A stretch of 32,133 nt of DNA from Bacteroidota bacterium. GTDB taxonomy: Bacteria > Bacteroidota > Bacteroidia > 2-12-FULL-35-15. Made by a program: the position numbers and the translations under genes. The notes under the pieces are model-generated. The model saw only the letters and a list, made by a program, of their open reading frames with translations, was not told the origin of the DNA and searched no databases. Of the stretch, positions 9,459-17,639 are shown piece after piece (the stretch's first letter is position 1; the number at the start of each line of letters is the position of its first letter). The DNA is taken from contig JAJTCJ010000015.1 of the NCBI GenBank assembly GCA_021323165.1, positions 1 through 32,133 of the forward strand, given 5' to 3'.

Positions 9459-10451
9459 TTACTTTAAGTGTGAGCTATTAAAGGTGACTTCAAATATACT
9501 TCCTTTCGGGATATTATTCTTAACGTTGATGCTTCCATTATGTAATTCAACAATATGTTTGACAATATATAAGCCAAGGCCGGTACCTTTTGTTTTTCTT
9601 GTGTCTTCATTTCCGACACGATAAAATTTTTCAAATATCTTATTCCTGTCATCATCAGAGACTCCTACTCCTGTATCTGCGACCTTTAAAATAATATTTT
9701 CTTTGTGTTTTTTAAGGCTTAGCGTTATAATAGAATCTGCGGATGAATATTTAACAGCATTTTCGAAAAGATTTAAAATGATGGAAGGGAAAGTTGTACG
9801 GTCAATATCAAGAAAGATATCATTATCGATATCAAGTACAACTTGCTGATGATATTTAAACAGCTGTATCATCTGATTCATGTTATCTGATATGTAAACA
9901 GACAGATTCATTCTTTCTTTATGGATCTGAAAGCTGCTGTTGTCGATCCTGGCCGCAAGAAGAATGTTTTCCACCAGATTATTTAATCGTTCCGTATCAC
10001 TAATGGCGCTTGCTATTATTTCCTGTTGCTGATCTTTTCCAAGGTCCCTCTTTTGTAATGTCTGAAGCTGCAGTTTGGCAGATGCGATCGGAGATTTTAA
10101 TTCATGTGTTACGGAAAGCAGGAAGTTTCTTTGTCTGTCTGCCAGTTGGGATTCTTTTTTAAATGTTTTACGGATCCGGTAAACTCCGAGTAAGAGTAAA
10201 CCAATAAACACTGCTCCTTCACTTGAGATCATGAACCATCGTTTTCGCAGCTTTTCATTAATTTCATTTCCATGGTTGGCAACTTCCTCGGCTGATTCTA
10301 CCGTTAGAAGATTCAGTTCGTTCTTCAATCGGGAAATTTCATTGTTAAGCTGAAACATAGAAAAGGTCCACCATGCAAATTGCAAAACAACATATGCCAC
10401 TAAAATATAGAAGACAAGCAGGGGGCGTGACTTTTTTGTTCCGGAGTTCAT
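9459..10451 (-). CDS. Membrane sensor histidine kinase (HisKA/HATPase)
   Basis: 330 residues. Two membrane segments at about 11-31 and 75-92 enclose a short (about 45-residue) coiled-coil-like external loop, so it probably senses the membrane or a partner rather than a soluble ligand. H-box with His116 in SVTHELKSP; N-box NLFENAVKYS; G-boxes ADTGVGVSDDD and KGTGLGLYIVKHI. All catalytic motifs are intact. No DNA-binding response regulator is adjacent; gpmI follows 6 bp downstream. The regulated pathway is unknown. Confidence 0.93.
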   Translation of the reverse strand: MNSGTKKSRPLLVFYILVAYVVLQFAWWTFSMFQLNNEISRLKNELNLLTVESAEEVANHGNEINEKLRKRWFMISSEGAVFIGLLLLGVYRIRKTFKKESQLADRQRNFLLSVTHELKSPIASAKLQLQTLQKRDLGKDQQQEIIASAISDTERLNNLVENILLAARIDNSSFQIHKERMNLSVYISDNMNQMIQLFKYHQQVVLDIDNDIFLDIDRTTFPSIILNLFENAVKYSSADSIITLSLKKHKENIILKVADTGVGVSDDDRNKIFEKFYRVGNEDTRKTKGTGLGLYIVKHIVELHNGSINVKNNIPKGSIFEVTFNSSHLK

Positions 10452-10534
10452 GGAACAAAGGTAAAAAAGGATTTTAAACTGATGAGTTTAAATGCTTTAG
10501 ACAGTGCAATCTCTTATATTAACTGGAAGGAATT

Positions 10535-10660
10535 TCAGATCAAGCTGAATACGCTTACGAAAATAATGGATAAAACTATGATCGTCAGCAAGGCAGTTAT
10601 GGTTCCAATGCCTTCATGAGGATAGCTTTTATGACGTTTGATAGGTTCTCCGGATTTCAT
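10535..10660 (-). CDS. Small 41-residue single-span membrane protein (putative)
   Basis: Begins ATG, reads MKSGEPIKRHKSYPHEG and then a continuous hydrophobic stretch from about residue 18 to the C-terminus (GIGTITALLTIIVLS...). A basic N-terminus followed by one membrane helix is the layout of small membrane peptides. It lies upstream of the histidine kinase on the same strand (83 bp gap). The Shine-Dalgarno is weak, as is usual here. No family recognised; it could be a chance frame, but composition and layout argue for a gene. Confidence 0.5.
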   Translation of the reverse strand: MKSGEPIKRHKSYPHEGIGTITALLTIIVLSIIFVSVFSLI

Positions 10661-10959
10661 GATCAATTATTTTATATCTAATAATTGAAATTTATGCCCG
10701 ATCCTAAAAAAGGATATTGTGCGGAGATCACCGTACAACCTATATGTTTGGTGTGCAAAAACATTCACATTTAAAATACAACATGCGAGTTCAATTTGTT
10801 GATACATACGTATTTCTATTTATCTAGGATTTATATTGAATCACTTAAAATGTTGTTTTGTGAATTACAGAGTGTCGTTTATGTGTATATACTTTTAAAA
10901 AGGCTTTATCTGAGCTGGCATGTTTTTTAAAGTTCTGCAGTAAACTTAAAAACCAAATT
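10661..10959. other. 299-bp intergenic region with an imperfect palindrome
   Basis: Divergent promoter region between the 41-residue peptide gene (-) and the DUF4142 gene (+). It holds a 22-bp imperfect palindrome at 10717-10738 (halves TTGTGCGGAGA and TCACCGTACAA, 9 of 11 positions symmetric), which could be an operator. The rest is AT-rich and no further gene was seen. Confidence 0.4.
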
Positions 10960-11520
10960 ATGAAAACTACAAAATTTAAAATGTTCACAGCTGCGTTTGC
11001 AATCGTAGCTGCTTTTAGCACAGGTGCTTACGCGCAAACTGATAAAAAAACTGCAGAAAAGCAGAACGATAAGAAGTTTGATAATAAAATGGAGGATGAT
11101 GCAGAATTCGTTGTGGAAGCTGCAGATGACGGGATGTTCGAAGTACAGGCAGCTCAGCTTGCTAAAACAAATGCTTCTTCTGCAAAAATAAAGGAATTAG
11201 CAGAGCACATGAGCACTGATCATAGTAAAGCGAATGAAGAGTTGAAGAAAGTTGCTGCTAAAAAGAACATTACGCTCCCTACAAAGCTTAGCGATAAACG
11301 TCAGAAAGATTTTGACGAATTAACAAAAGCAAAGGGTGCAGAGTTCGATAAAGAATACGCAAAAATGATGGTTAAATATCATAAAGATGCAATTGATCTT
11401 TTTCAGAAAGAAGCGGATAAAGGACATGATGGGGAGTTGAAAGGTTGGGCATCATCTAAGATCCCTGTGCTGCAGCATCATTTAAGCATGGCTGAAACAG
11501 CTAAAGAATTAGTGAAATAG
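10960..11520 (+). CDS. DUF4142 periplasmic helical protein
   Basis: 186 residues with a clear signal peptide cleaved after about residue 25 (TGAYA|Q), so exported to the periplasm. The mature part is a ferritin-like helical bundle of the DUF4142 kind: AQLAKTNASSAKIKELAEHM, DHSKANEELKK, YAKMMVKYHKDAIDLFQKEAD and a final LQHHLSMAE helix. The family is common in stress-type loci, but its biochemical role is not established. A terminator follows 20 bp after the stop, so it is probably a single-gene unit. Confidence 0.88.
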   Translation: MKTTKFKMFTAAFAIVAAFSTGAYAQTDKKTAEKQNDKKFDNKMEDDAEFVVEAADDGMFEVQAAQLAKTNASSAKIKELAEHMSTDHSKANEELKKVAAKKNITLPTKLSDKRQKDFDELTKAKGAEFDKEYAKMMVKYHKDAIDLFQKEADKGHDGELKGWASSKIPVLQHHLSMAETAKELVK

Positions 11521-11540
11521 TTATATGTGTGAAAATTAAA

Positions 11541-11567
11541 AAGCCTTGTAATGTTACAAGGTTTTTT
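11541..11567 (+). terminator. Rho-independent terminator after DUF4142 gene
   Basis: Stem CCTTGTAA/TTACAAGG with a minimal loop, extended by A/T pairs and followed by six T. It starts 20 bp after the stop codon. Confidence 0.8.
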
Positions 11568-11604
11568 AATTTTTTATTTATTCATAAATTAAAATTCAGG
11601 AAAT

Positions 11605-11712
11605 ATGATACTTTCAATCGTTTTAATCGTAGTCGGGCTGATAGTAGTTGTGGCGCTTTTTCAGGCAAAAGCAAAAAACAAAGACAGCAACGGCCCAATG
11701 AATAATAATTAA
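11605..11712 (+). CDS. 35-residue single-span membrane protein
   Basis: ATG preceded by an AGGA ribosome-binding site 5 bases upstream. The peptide begins MILSIVLIVVGLIVVVALF, a single membrane helix, then a short polar Lys/Asn-rich tail (QAKAKNKDSNG...). This looks like a real small membrane protein, not a shadow. It lies just after the DUF4142 terminator and converges with pncC. No family recognised. Confidence 0.6.
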   Translation: MILSIVLIVVGLIVVVALFQAKAKNKDSNGPMNNN

Positions 11713-11735
11713 ATTCAGTTAAACAGTAATTACCA

Positions 11736-12221
11736 TTACTGTTTATTTTTTATCACTTTTTCCAGGATCAGTTCATAAAGTGCCGCACAGGATTTCTTTC
11801 TGATCTCGGCCGGAGTTCCGCGGAATAACAATCTTTTTTTATAAGAACGATCCTTATATCGTATACATATAAAAACGGTCCCTACCGGTTTGTTCTTAGT
11901 TTCACTGCCTCCGGGTGATGCTAAACCTGTTAATGCTGCATGAACATCCGCCTTTATCAATGACTTCAGATTTTTAGCCAGCAGTTCCGTTATCTGCATG
12001 GATTCGCATGTATATTTTTCCATCACAGTTTTTGGAATTCGCATTAAATGATGTTTCACTTCAGGGGTATAACAAACAATAGATCCTCTCAGCACATCCG
12101 ATGTTCCAAAACATACAGCCAGTTTTTCAGCAGCCATTCCGCATGTGATACTTTCGGCAAGAGCGAGGGTCAATCCCTCTTCTTTCATGGCTTTTACAAA
12201 GTAATTAAGTGTTCTTTTCAT
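11736..12221 (-). CDS. pncC: Nicotinamide-nucleotide amidase, CinA C-terminal type
   Basis: Stand-alone CinA-C domain that deamidates nicotinamide mononucleotide for NAD recycling in the cytoplasm. From the ATG at 12221 (MKRTLNYFVK) it has 161 residues, the family's usual length (about 165). The frame is open 30 codons further upstream, but that stretch is AT-rich and unlike the family, so the inner start was chosen. Motifs: LALAESITCGMAAEKL (family AES.T.G), GSIVCY, and TGLASPGGSE followed by KPVGTVFI. Gene symbol by domain match; enzyme activity is inferred. Confidence 0.88.
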   Translation of the reverse strand: MKRTLNYFVKAMKEEGLTLALAESITCGMAAEKLAVCFGTSDVLRGSIVCYTPEVKHHLMRIPKTVMEKYTCESMQITELLAKNLKSLIKADVHAALTGLASPGGSETKNKPVGTVFICIRYKDRSYKKRLLFRGTPAEIRKKSCAALYELILEKVIKNKQ

Positions 12222-12348
12222 AAATAAGCAGTGTATCAGATAAATATAAATAAGAATGCCAATGTCTTGGATGATATAGTTTATAAAGCCTTTAACCATT
12301 ATTTCAGGCATGTAGTTTTATCTCTATAACAAACTAAAACTCTTAATT

Positions 12349-12573
12349 ATGAAACTTAAATTGATAAACACACTTTCATTACTGTTGCTAGTTGCAGCAA
12401 TTGGATTAACATCATGTGATACCGGAAAATCTGATACTGATGGGAATAAAGATATTGAAGGTAAAGCGGATCCTGCTAATACCGGGGGAGCTTTAGGCGG
12501 ATCGCAATCTGAGGCAGAAAGAGCAAAAAATATTGATACCGTAAAAACCAGCACGGACGATGATCATAAATAG
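12349..12573 (+). CDS. Small lipoprotein, unknown function
   Basis: 74 residues. Signal peptide with lipobox Leu20-Thr-Ser-Cys23, so predicted to be lipid-anchored. The mature part is short, highly polar and rich in Asp, Gly and Lys, probably disordered. It is divergent from pncC with its own short promoter region, and a hairpin terminator lies about 160 bp downstream. No domain recognised. Confidence 0.75.
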   Translation: MKLKLINTLSLLLLVAAIGLTSCDTGKSDTDGNKDIEGKADPANTGGALGGSQSEAERAKNIDTVKTSTDDDHK

Positions 12574-12889
12574 CGATTTGTTTTGTTGTTAAGTATTTAT
12601 TGGTAGAGCTCGTTTTATAAATCATTAGTATGTAGATTTTGTTCTATAAACACTTAAGAAACTTAACTCTTAGCAAGGAATGAATTTCTATTCTTAAAAT
12701 ATATTTTAAATTTTCCTGAGTACAATATTTACAAATGATTGAAAGGGAAACTTCAATCATTTTTTATTTATTTCCTTTGAATGGCATGGTAATAAAGAGA
12801 TGTCATACCGGTTGTTCAATATTGTACTAAATAATAATTCTAAGTATTTATCCACTATTAAAATTAACATTCACTTAAAACCATTCACT
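12574..12889. other. 316-bp AT-rich intergenic region
   Basis: Contains the hairpin terminator at 12733-12765 and then about 125 bp of AT-rich leader before the next gene. In-frame codons upstream of 12890 (from 12800) read as a non-protein-like, AT-driven peptide and were left out. No other gene seen. Confidence 0.5.
12733..12765 (+). terminator. Rho-independent terminator
   Basis: Stem AAATGATTGAA/TTCAATCATTT (11 bp) with an 8-base loop and a following T-run. Placed to end the lipoprotein transcript, or to act as an attenuator upstream of the Gly/Asn-rich protein gene. Confidence 0.65.
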
Positions 12890-13855
12890 ATGAAAAAAAG
12901 CAGAAACCAAAACTCCGGCAGAACTCGTAATCAAAACAATGATCAGGACAATCAGCATCAGATAGAATCTTCATCGGGCCACTCCAACTGGGATTGGGAC
13001 AGAGGTCAGGATAATGATGACTGGAGTCAGACCCAAAGTCATCGCGGACAACAAAGTTACCGTGGAAGACATGACCTGGATCACAGTAATTATGGGCATG
13101 GCCAGAACATACACGGCTCTTCCGATCAATACAGAAGAAATTTAAATTCAAATTCTGTCTATAATGATCACAACGAAGGTCGTTATGGTAACTCTTATGA
13201 AAGTTCGTATAGAGGCAGAGAGGATGATATTTATAACGAGGGTCGTTATTCTCGACATAGTGGGCAAGGCAATAGTAATTATCAGCAAGGTGAAGGGTAC
13301 ATGGGTCGTGGTCAGGATAGCTGGGGTAATGGCAACAGTTACGGTAATGGCAGCGGAAGCGGCAATGGTAATGTTAATGGAAGAAGTTCAGGTGGTTACA
13401 GCAACAGTAGTCGCGGGAATTATAATGGAGGGCATAATAATGGAGGAAGTATGAACAGCGGAAATAACTATGGCAGCAGAAATGCCAGCAGCAATGAAAA
13501 TTACCGCGACAGCTATGAAGGTAATTTTGGTGGAAGAAACGAGGGAAATTATGGAGGTGAACAAAATTCTCGTTCAGGTTCTTTCAGAGGAAATAGAAAT
13601 GATGATAGAAATATTTTTGAACGCACTGGAGATCGCATCAGAGAAGGGTGGAATGATCTGACTGAGCGTTTTGACAACGATGATGATGATTATCAGAACA
13701 GAAATTTCAGAGGAAGATCTGAGTATGGAAGAAATAATGATGGCAGTAACTGGAATGTTGGAAACTATGGTAACCGTTATGATGGAGACAGAGGCTCCAT
13801 GCGAAATGAAAACAACAACAGAAGAAGAAATGACCGTGAGAACGAGCGTTGGTAG
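12890..13855 (+). CDS. Gly/Asn/Arg/Ser/Tyr-rich low-complexity protein
   Basis: 321 residues from the ATG at 12890 (MKKSRNQNSGRTRNQNNDQD). No signal peptide and no membrane segment, so probably cytoplasmic. Almost the whole length is low complexity with recurring GRYGNSYESSYRGRED, SYGNGSGSGNGN and GNYGG-like units, resembling prion-like or RGG-type sequences. One exception is an amphipathic, possibly helical segment at about 241-262 (NIFERTGDRIREGWNDLTER) followed by an Asp run. Some Bacteroidota stress proteins pair a Gly/Asn/Tyr-rich region with a short conserved helical motif; that match is a guess. The alternative frames over this gene are repeats of its composition. A strong terminator follows. 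Confidence 0.8.
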   Translation: MKKSRNQNSGRTRNQNNDQDNQHQIESSSGHSNWDWDRGQDNDDWSQTQSHRGQQSYRGRHDLDHSNYGHGQNIHGSSDQYRRNLNSNSVYNDHNEGRYGNSYESSYRGREDDIYNEGRYSRHSGQGNSNYQQGEGYMGRGQDSWGNGNSYGNGSGSGNGNVNGRSSGGYSNSSRGNYNGGHNNGGSMNSGNNYGSRNASSNENYRDSYEGNFGGRNEGNYGGEQNSRSGSFRGNRNDDRNIFERTGDRIREGWNDLTERFDNDDDDYQNRNFRGRSEYGRNNDGSNWNVGNYGNRYDGDRGSMRNENNNRRRNDRENERW

Positions 13856-13875
13856 TCTTATAAATTTGATGAATA

Positions 13876-13905
13876 AAAGAAGGAGCTTAAGAGCTCCTTT
13901 TTTTA
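13876..13905 (+). terminator. Rho-independent terminator
   Basis: Perfect stem AGGAGCT/AGCTCCT with loop TAAG, flanked by A-rich and T-rich arms and seven T. Ends the low-complexity protein transcript. Confidence 0.85.
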
Positions 13906-14013
13906 TTGATCTAAGTCAAATTTTATTATTAAAAAGTGAATTGCGTATTTTTACTGGGCTGCAGGCTGCTTATCTTTTTTAATTTAGTGATCCACATTTA
14001 GTAAAAAAAGATT

Positions 14014-14490
14014 TTGATCAAAGAAGTAATTAAGATTCTGTACATCGATGATGACTCTGACGACAGAGAATTATTCCAGGAAGCCCTCTCTCAGGTCACT
14101 ACTAAATATGAGTTGCGATTAGTATCCAACGGAGTTGAAGCGATGAAAATGATCCAGGAATTTTTACCTGATATAATATTTCTTGATATTAATATGCCTT
14201 TAAAATGTGGTAAGGAATGTCTGGCTGAAATAAGAAAGGATGAAAAATTTACCAATACTCCTGTGATCATGATCTCCACATCCATTAATAAGAGTGATGT
14301 TGAGGAAACCTATCAAAATGGTGCTAACATTTATGCAGTAAAACAAGATTGTTTTGATAAGCATATAAAACTTATCCGGCTTATTTTAGCCATGTACATC
14401 CACGAAAATTTATTGAGCCAAACACGCTCCGGCTTCCTGATATCAGATCCTTCCAAAGTAAACCGTAATTTAAAACTTGGCTTGAACTAA
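14014..14490 (+). CDS. Single-domain response regulator, Rcp1-like
   Basis: 158 residues: a receiver domain plus a short tail. Acidic pocket IDDDSDD near 11-17, phospho-acceptor Asp58 in IIFLDINMP, Ser/Thr switch ISTS near 87-90, conserved Lys110. The usual Lys-Pro is Lys-Gln here. The start is a TTG at 14014, since the first in-frame ATG would cut off the acidic pocket. It opens the signalling cluster; a plausible promoter lies near 13942 (GCGTATTTTTAC). Confidence 0.85.
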   Translation: MIKEVIKILYIDDDSDDRELFQEALSQVTTKYELRLVSNGVEAMKMIQEFLPDIIFLDINMPLKCGKECLAEIRKDEKFTNTPVIMISTSINKSDVEETYQNGANIYAVKQDCFDKHIKLIRLILAMYIHENLLSQTRSGFLISDPSKVNRNLKLGLN

Positions 14491-14662
14491 AATTATTTAT
14501 GCATGCTTTTTTAATCAAAGCAGTGATCTCAATCAGAAAAGCATCTCGAATCATTATCCATGAAAGTTTAACATTATTAGAATGTTTACAAGTAAAAAAC
14601 ATTCTCTCCCAACTTATTTTAATATATTTTATTTTTACCTATATTTAGTAAAGCTACATTTT

Positions 14663-17635
14663 ATGAAAACACCCGTGAAGACTGTAAAAAAGGCTCATGA
14701 TAATTATTCAGTTAAACGCAGATCCAAGGTGAAGACTCTAACAACCATAGACGGAAATGAAATAGATTTTCCTGTAATTGGTATTGGTGGATCCGCAGGT
14801 TCTTTTGAACCGTTGGAGAAGTTTTTCAGGAACACTCCTGCTAATATTGGAATGGCCTTTATCATAGTTATGCATCTGGATCCAACGAAAAAAGGAATGA
14901 TGCCGGAACTTCTCCAGCATTATACAAAGATGAAAGTTACTGAAGCTGTAGATGGAGAAACCATCCAAAAGAACCATGTATATATAATTCCGCCTGCCAA
15001 AGACATCAGTATTTTAAATGGCGGCCTTTTACTGCTTGAGCCTACTAAGCCGAGAGGTTTACGCATGCCGATAGATTTTTTCTTCCAGAGCCTTGGAGTG
15101 GATCAGGGTGAGCGTGCCGGAACAATTGTGCTTTCGGGAATGGGGAGCGATGGAGAATTAGGGATGAAAGTAGTAAAAGAATATCTGGGTATGGCAATGG
15201 TTCAGGATCCTTCATCCGCAGAATTCTCAAGCATGCCCCAGGCTTCTATCAGCAGTGGATTCGTTGACTATATCCTTTTGCCGGAAGATATGCCTGAGAA
15301 GCTGATCAGTTATTTTCATCATCCTGTAATTAAGCAGGAGGATAATGCAGATGTGCTTGATAGTAAAACCCAGAATGCATTAATGAAAATATTTATGCTT
15401 CTTCGTACACAAACCGGACATGATTTTTCAATGTATAAAAGGAGCACGATCAACAGGCGAATTGACCGGAGAATAGCTGTGCACCAATTGTCCGGGATAA
15501 TTGAATACGTTAATTACCTGCGTGAGAATGCTCACGAGATCGATGTGCTTTTTAAAGAATTGTTAATTGGAGTGACAAAATTCTTTCGTGATTCTGAAGC
15601 ATTCGAGGAGCTTGAAAACACTCTGATGAAGACTTTGAAAAGCAAAAAAGCAACAGATACAGTGAGGGTGTGGGTAGCGGGATGCTCTACCGGAGAAGAG
15701 GCATATTCAATCGCAATACTTCTTATTGAATGCATGGAGAAGTTAAAAATAAAGGATCGGAAAGTTCAGGTCTTCGCTACGGATCTGGATGCTGCTGCAA
15801 TAGAAAAAGCACGGACGGGAATCTATTTCGACAATTTAAGTGGTGATGTAAGTGTAGATCGCCTTGAGCGTTTTTTTATCCATCAGAACAATCACTATAT
15901 AGTTAAGAAAGAAGTACGCGAACTTATAATTTTTGCGCAGCACAATCTTATTAAAGATTCACCTTTTACTAAGCTTGATCTTCTTTGCTGCAGGAATGTT
16001 CTTATTTATTTGAATAGTGAACTTCAAAAAAAGCTGATGCCTTTGTTCCATTATTCTTTGAACAAAGAGGGTTTATTATTCCTGGGTAATTCAGAAACAA
16101 TTGGACACTATGTTGATCTTTTCAGTTCAGTAAACAGCAAATTGCGGATCTTCGGAAGAAAAGAGGGAGTTTCGTTCTCACGCCTCGATTATCCCTTCGG
16201 AGTTATAAAGCACGATCTGTCTGTTGCTGCTGCTCCGCATAATGATATTCTTAAAACGAACAGAAATACCTTACCGGAGATCTTCCAGAATATTTTACTG
16301 GAAAGATATACTCCGCCTTCAGTGATCATGAATGAAAAAGGGGATGTATTATATGTCAATGGTAGTCTGGGGAAATTTGCCGAAATAGGAACCGGTGAAC
16401 CGAATATGAACATTCATAAGATCGCAAAGAAAGCGATTCGTTATGAATTAAGTAATCTGATCTCTAAGTGTACCGCTAATAAAAGTACCCAGGTCCGTGA
16501 AGGCTTGACTATGAAAATGAATGAAAATCCTCATTCGGTGAGGATCACATGTGCATATCTGAAAGAGCCATCCCCCTTGGAAGGATTGGTAATGATGGTG
16601 TTTGAAGATCTCGGAATTCAGAAGGAGATCAAATTAGACAGGACAATGAAGGGGAACAAGGAAGATGATATCATACTTGAGCTTGAAAAGGATCTTTCAC
16701 GAACACGCGAGCAGCTGGAGAACACGATCCATCAGATGGAAACGTCTTTTGAAGAATTAAAATCAACAAACGAGGAGCTACAAAGTACCAATGAAGAATT
16801 GCAGAGCACAAACGAAGAGGCAATCACTTCAAAGGAAGAAATGCAATCGATGAATGAAGAGCTGATGACCATTAACATGCAGTATCAGGCGAAATCAGAA
16901 GAGGTTGCCCTTGCCAATAATGACATGCGTAACCTGATGGATAGCATGGAAGTTGCAACTGTGTTCCTAAACAATGATCTTGTTATAAAACGTTTTACTC
17001 CCAAGGCTGCTGAGATCATTAAACTTATTGCCTCCGATGTAGGAAGGCCTTTGCTGCACCTTTCTTCCTCAATTATTTATAAGGATCTGGAGAAAGATAT
17101 GAAAGAAGTGCTTCGAAAACTTATCGCTAAAGAAATCACTATTCCTGCTAAAAAGAATATCTGGTACTCACTGAGGATAACACCTTACCGCACCAACGAA
17201 AATTATATTGAAGGGATCGTTCTTACATTCATTGACATAACAAAGTTAAAAGAACTTGAAGGCCAATTGAATTTTGCATTGCAATACTCTGAAGACATTG
17301 TTAACAGTATAAAAGATGCGTTGGTTGTAATAGATAAAGATTTTAATGTAGTGTCGGTAAACAAATCATTCAGCAAAACTTTTAAGCTCTCAAATGATCA
17401 GGCAAAAGGATATAATATTTTCAAGCTTGCAGGTTGGAATATTCTTCCTTTAAAGAAAGCGGTTAATGCAATTAATGCTAAAAAGCCTGAATTCACTGAT
17501 TTGAATGTTACTCATAAGTTTCCAGCTCTTGGTAATAAATCAATGGTGATAAGTGGAAAACAGATTCTTTCTAAAAACAAGGACAAAAAATTAATACTGC
17601 TTACAATAAGAATTGTTCCTATAAAGAAAGATTGA
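14663..17635 (+). CDS. CheB-CheR-PAS fusion protein
   Basis: 990 residues from the ATG at 14663; an upstream ATG at 14582 would add 27 AT-rich codons unlike the family. Order: CheB methylesterase (about 35-220) with catalytic Ser44 in GIGGSAGS, His71 and Asp163 in SGMGSDGELG; CheR methyltransferase (about 230-500) with KFFRD and the SAM-binding VWVAGCSTGEEAYSIA; a long coiled coil (about 660-755) with repeated STNEELQ units; two PAS domains (about 755-865 and 870-985). No receiver domain on CheB and no kinase domain at the end, but a PAS histidine kinase follows 4 bp downstream. There are no chemoreceptors in the window, so the methylation target is unknown. Probably cytoplasmic. Confidence 0.93.
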   Translation: MKTPVKTVKKAHDNYSVKRRSKVKTLTTIDGNEIDFPVIGIGGSAGSFEPLEKFFRNTPANIGMAFIIVMHLDPTKKGMMPELLQHYTKMKVTEAVDGETIQKNHVYIIPPAKDISILNGGLLLLEPTKPRGLRMPIDFFFQSLGVDQGERAGTIVLSGMGSDGELGMKVVKEYLGMAMVQDPSSAEFSSMPQASISSGFVDYILLPEDMPEKLISYFHHPVIKQEDNADVLDSKTQNALMKIFMLLRTQTGHDFSMYKRSTINRRIDRRIAVHQLSGIIEYVNYLRENAHEIDVLFKELLIGVTKFFRDSEAFEELENTLMKTLKSKKATDTVRVWVAGCSTGEEAYSIAILLIECMEKLKIKDRKVQVFATDLDAAAIEKARTGIYFDNLSGDVSVDRLERFFIHQNNHYIVKKEVRELIIFAQHNLIKDSPFTKLDLLCCRNVLIYLNSELQKKLMPLFHYSLNKEGLLFLGNSETIGHYVDLFSSVNSKLRIFGRKEGVSFSRLDYPFGVIKHDLSVAAAPHNDILKTNRNTLPEIFQNILLERYTPPSVIMNEKGDVLYVNGSLGKFAEIGTGEPNMNIHKIAKKAIRYELSNLISKCTANKSTQVREGLTMKMNENPHSVRITCAYLKEPSPLEGLVMMVFEDLGIQKEIKLDRTMKGNKEDDIILELEKDLSRTREQLENTIHQMETSFEELKSTNEELQSTNEELQSTNEEAITSKEEMQSMNEELMTINMQYQAKSEEVALANNDMRNLMDSMEVATVFLNNDLVIKRFTPKAAEIIKLIASDVGRPLLHLSSSIIYKDLEKDMKEVLRKLIAKEITIPAKKNIWYSLRITPYRTNENYIEGIVLTFIDITKLKELEGQLNFALQYSEDIVNSIKDALVVIDKDFNVVSVNKSFSKTFKLSNDQAKGYNIFKLAGWNILPLKKAVNAINAKKPEFTDLNVTHKFPALGNKSMVISGKQILSKNKDKKLILLTIRIVPIKKD

Positions 17636-17639
17636 TTCA

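Noticed and set aside
13164-13982. Three open frames overlapping the Gly/Asn-rich protein, rich in Met, Val and Glu
   Set aside because: They result from the biased composition (GGT, AAT, GAA codons) read in a shifted frame; the main frame has a better start and fits the terminator position.
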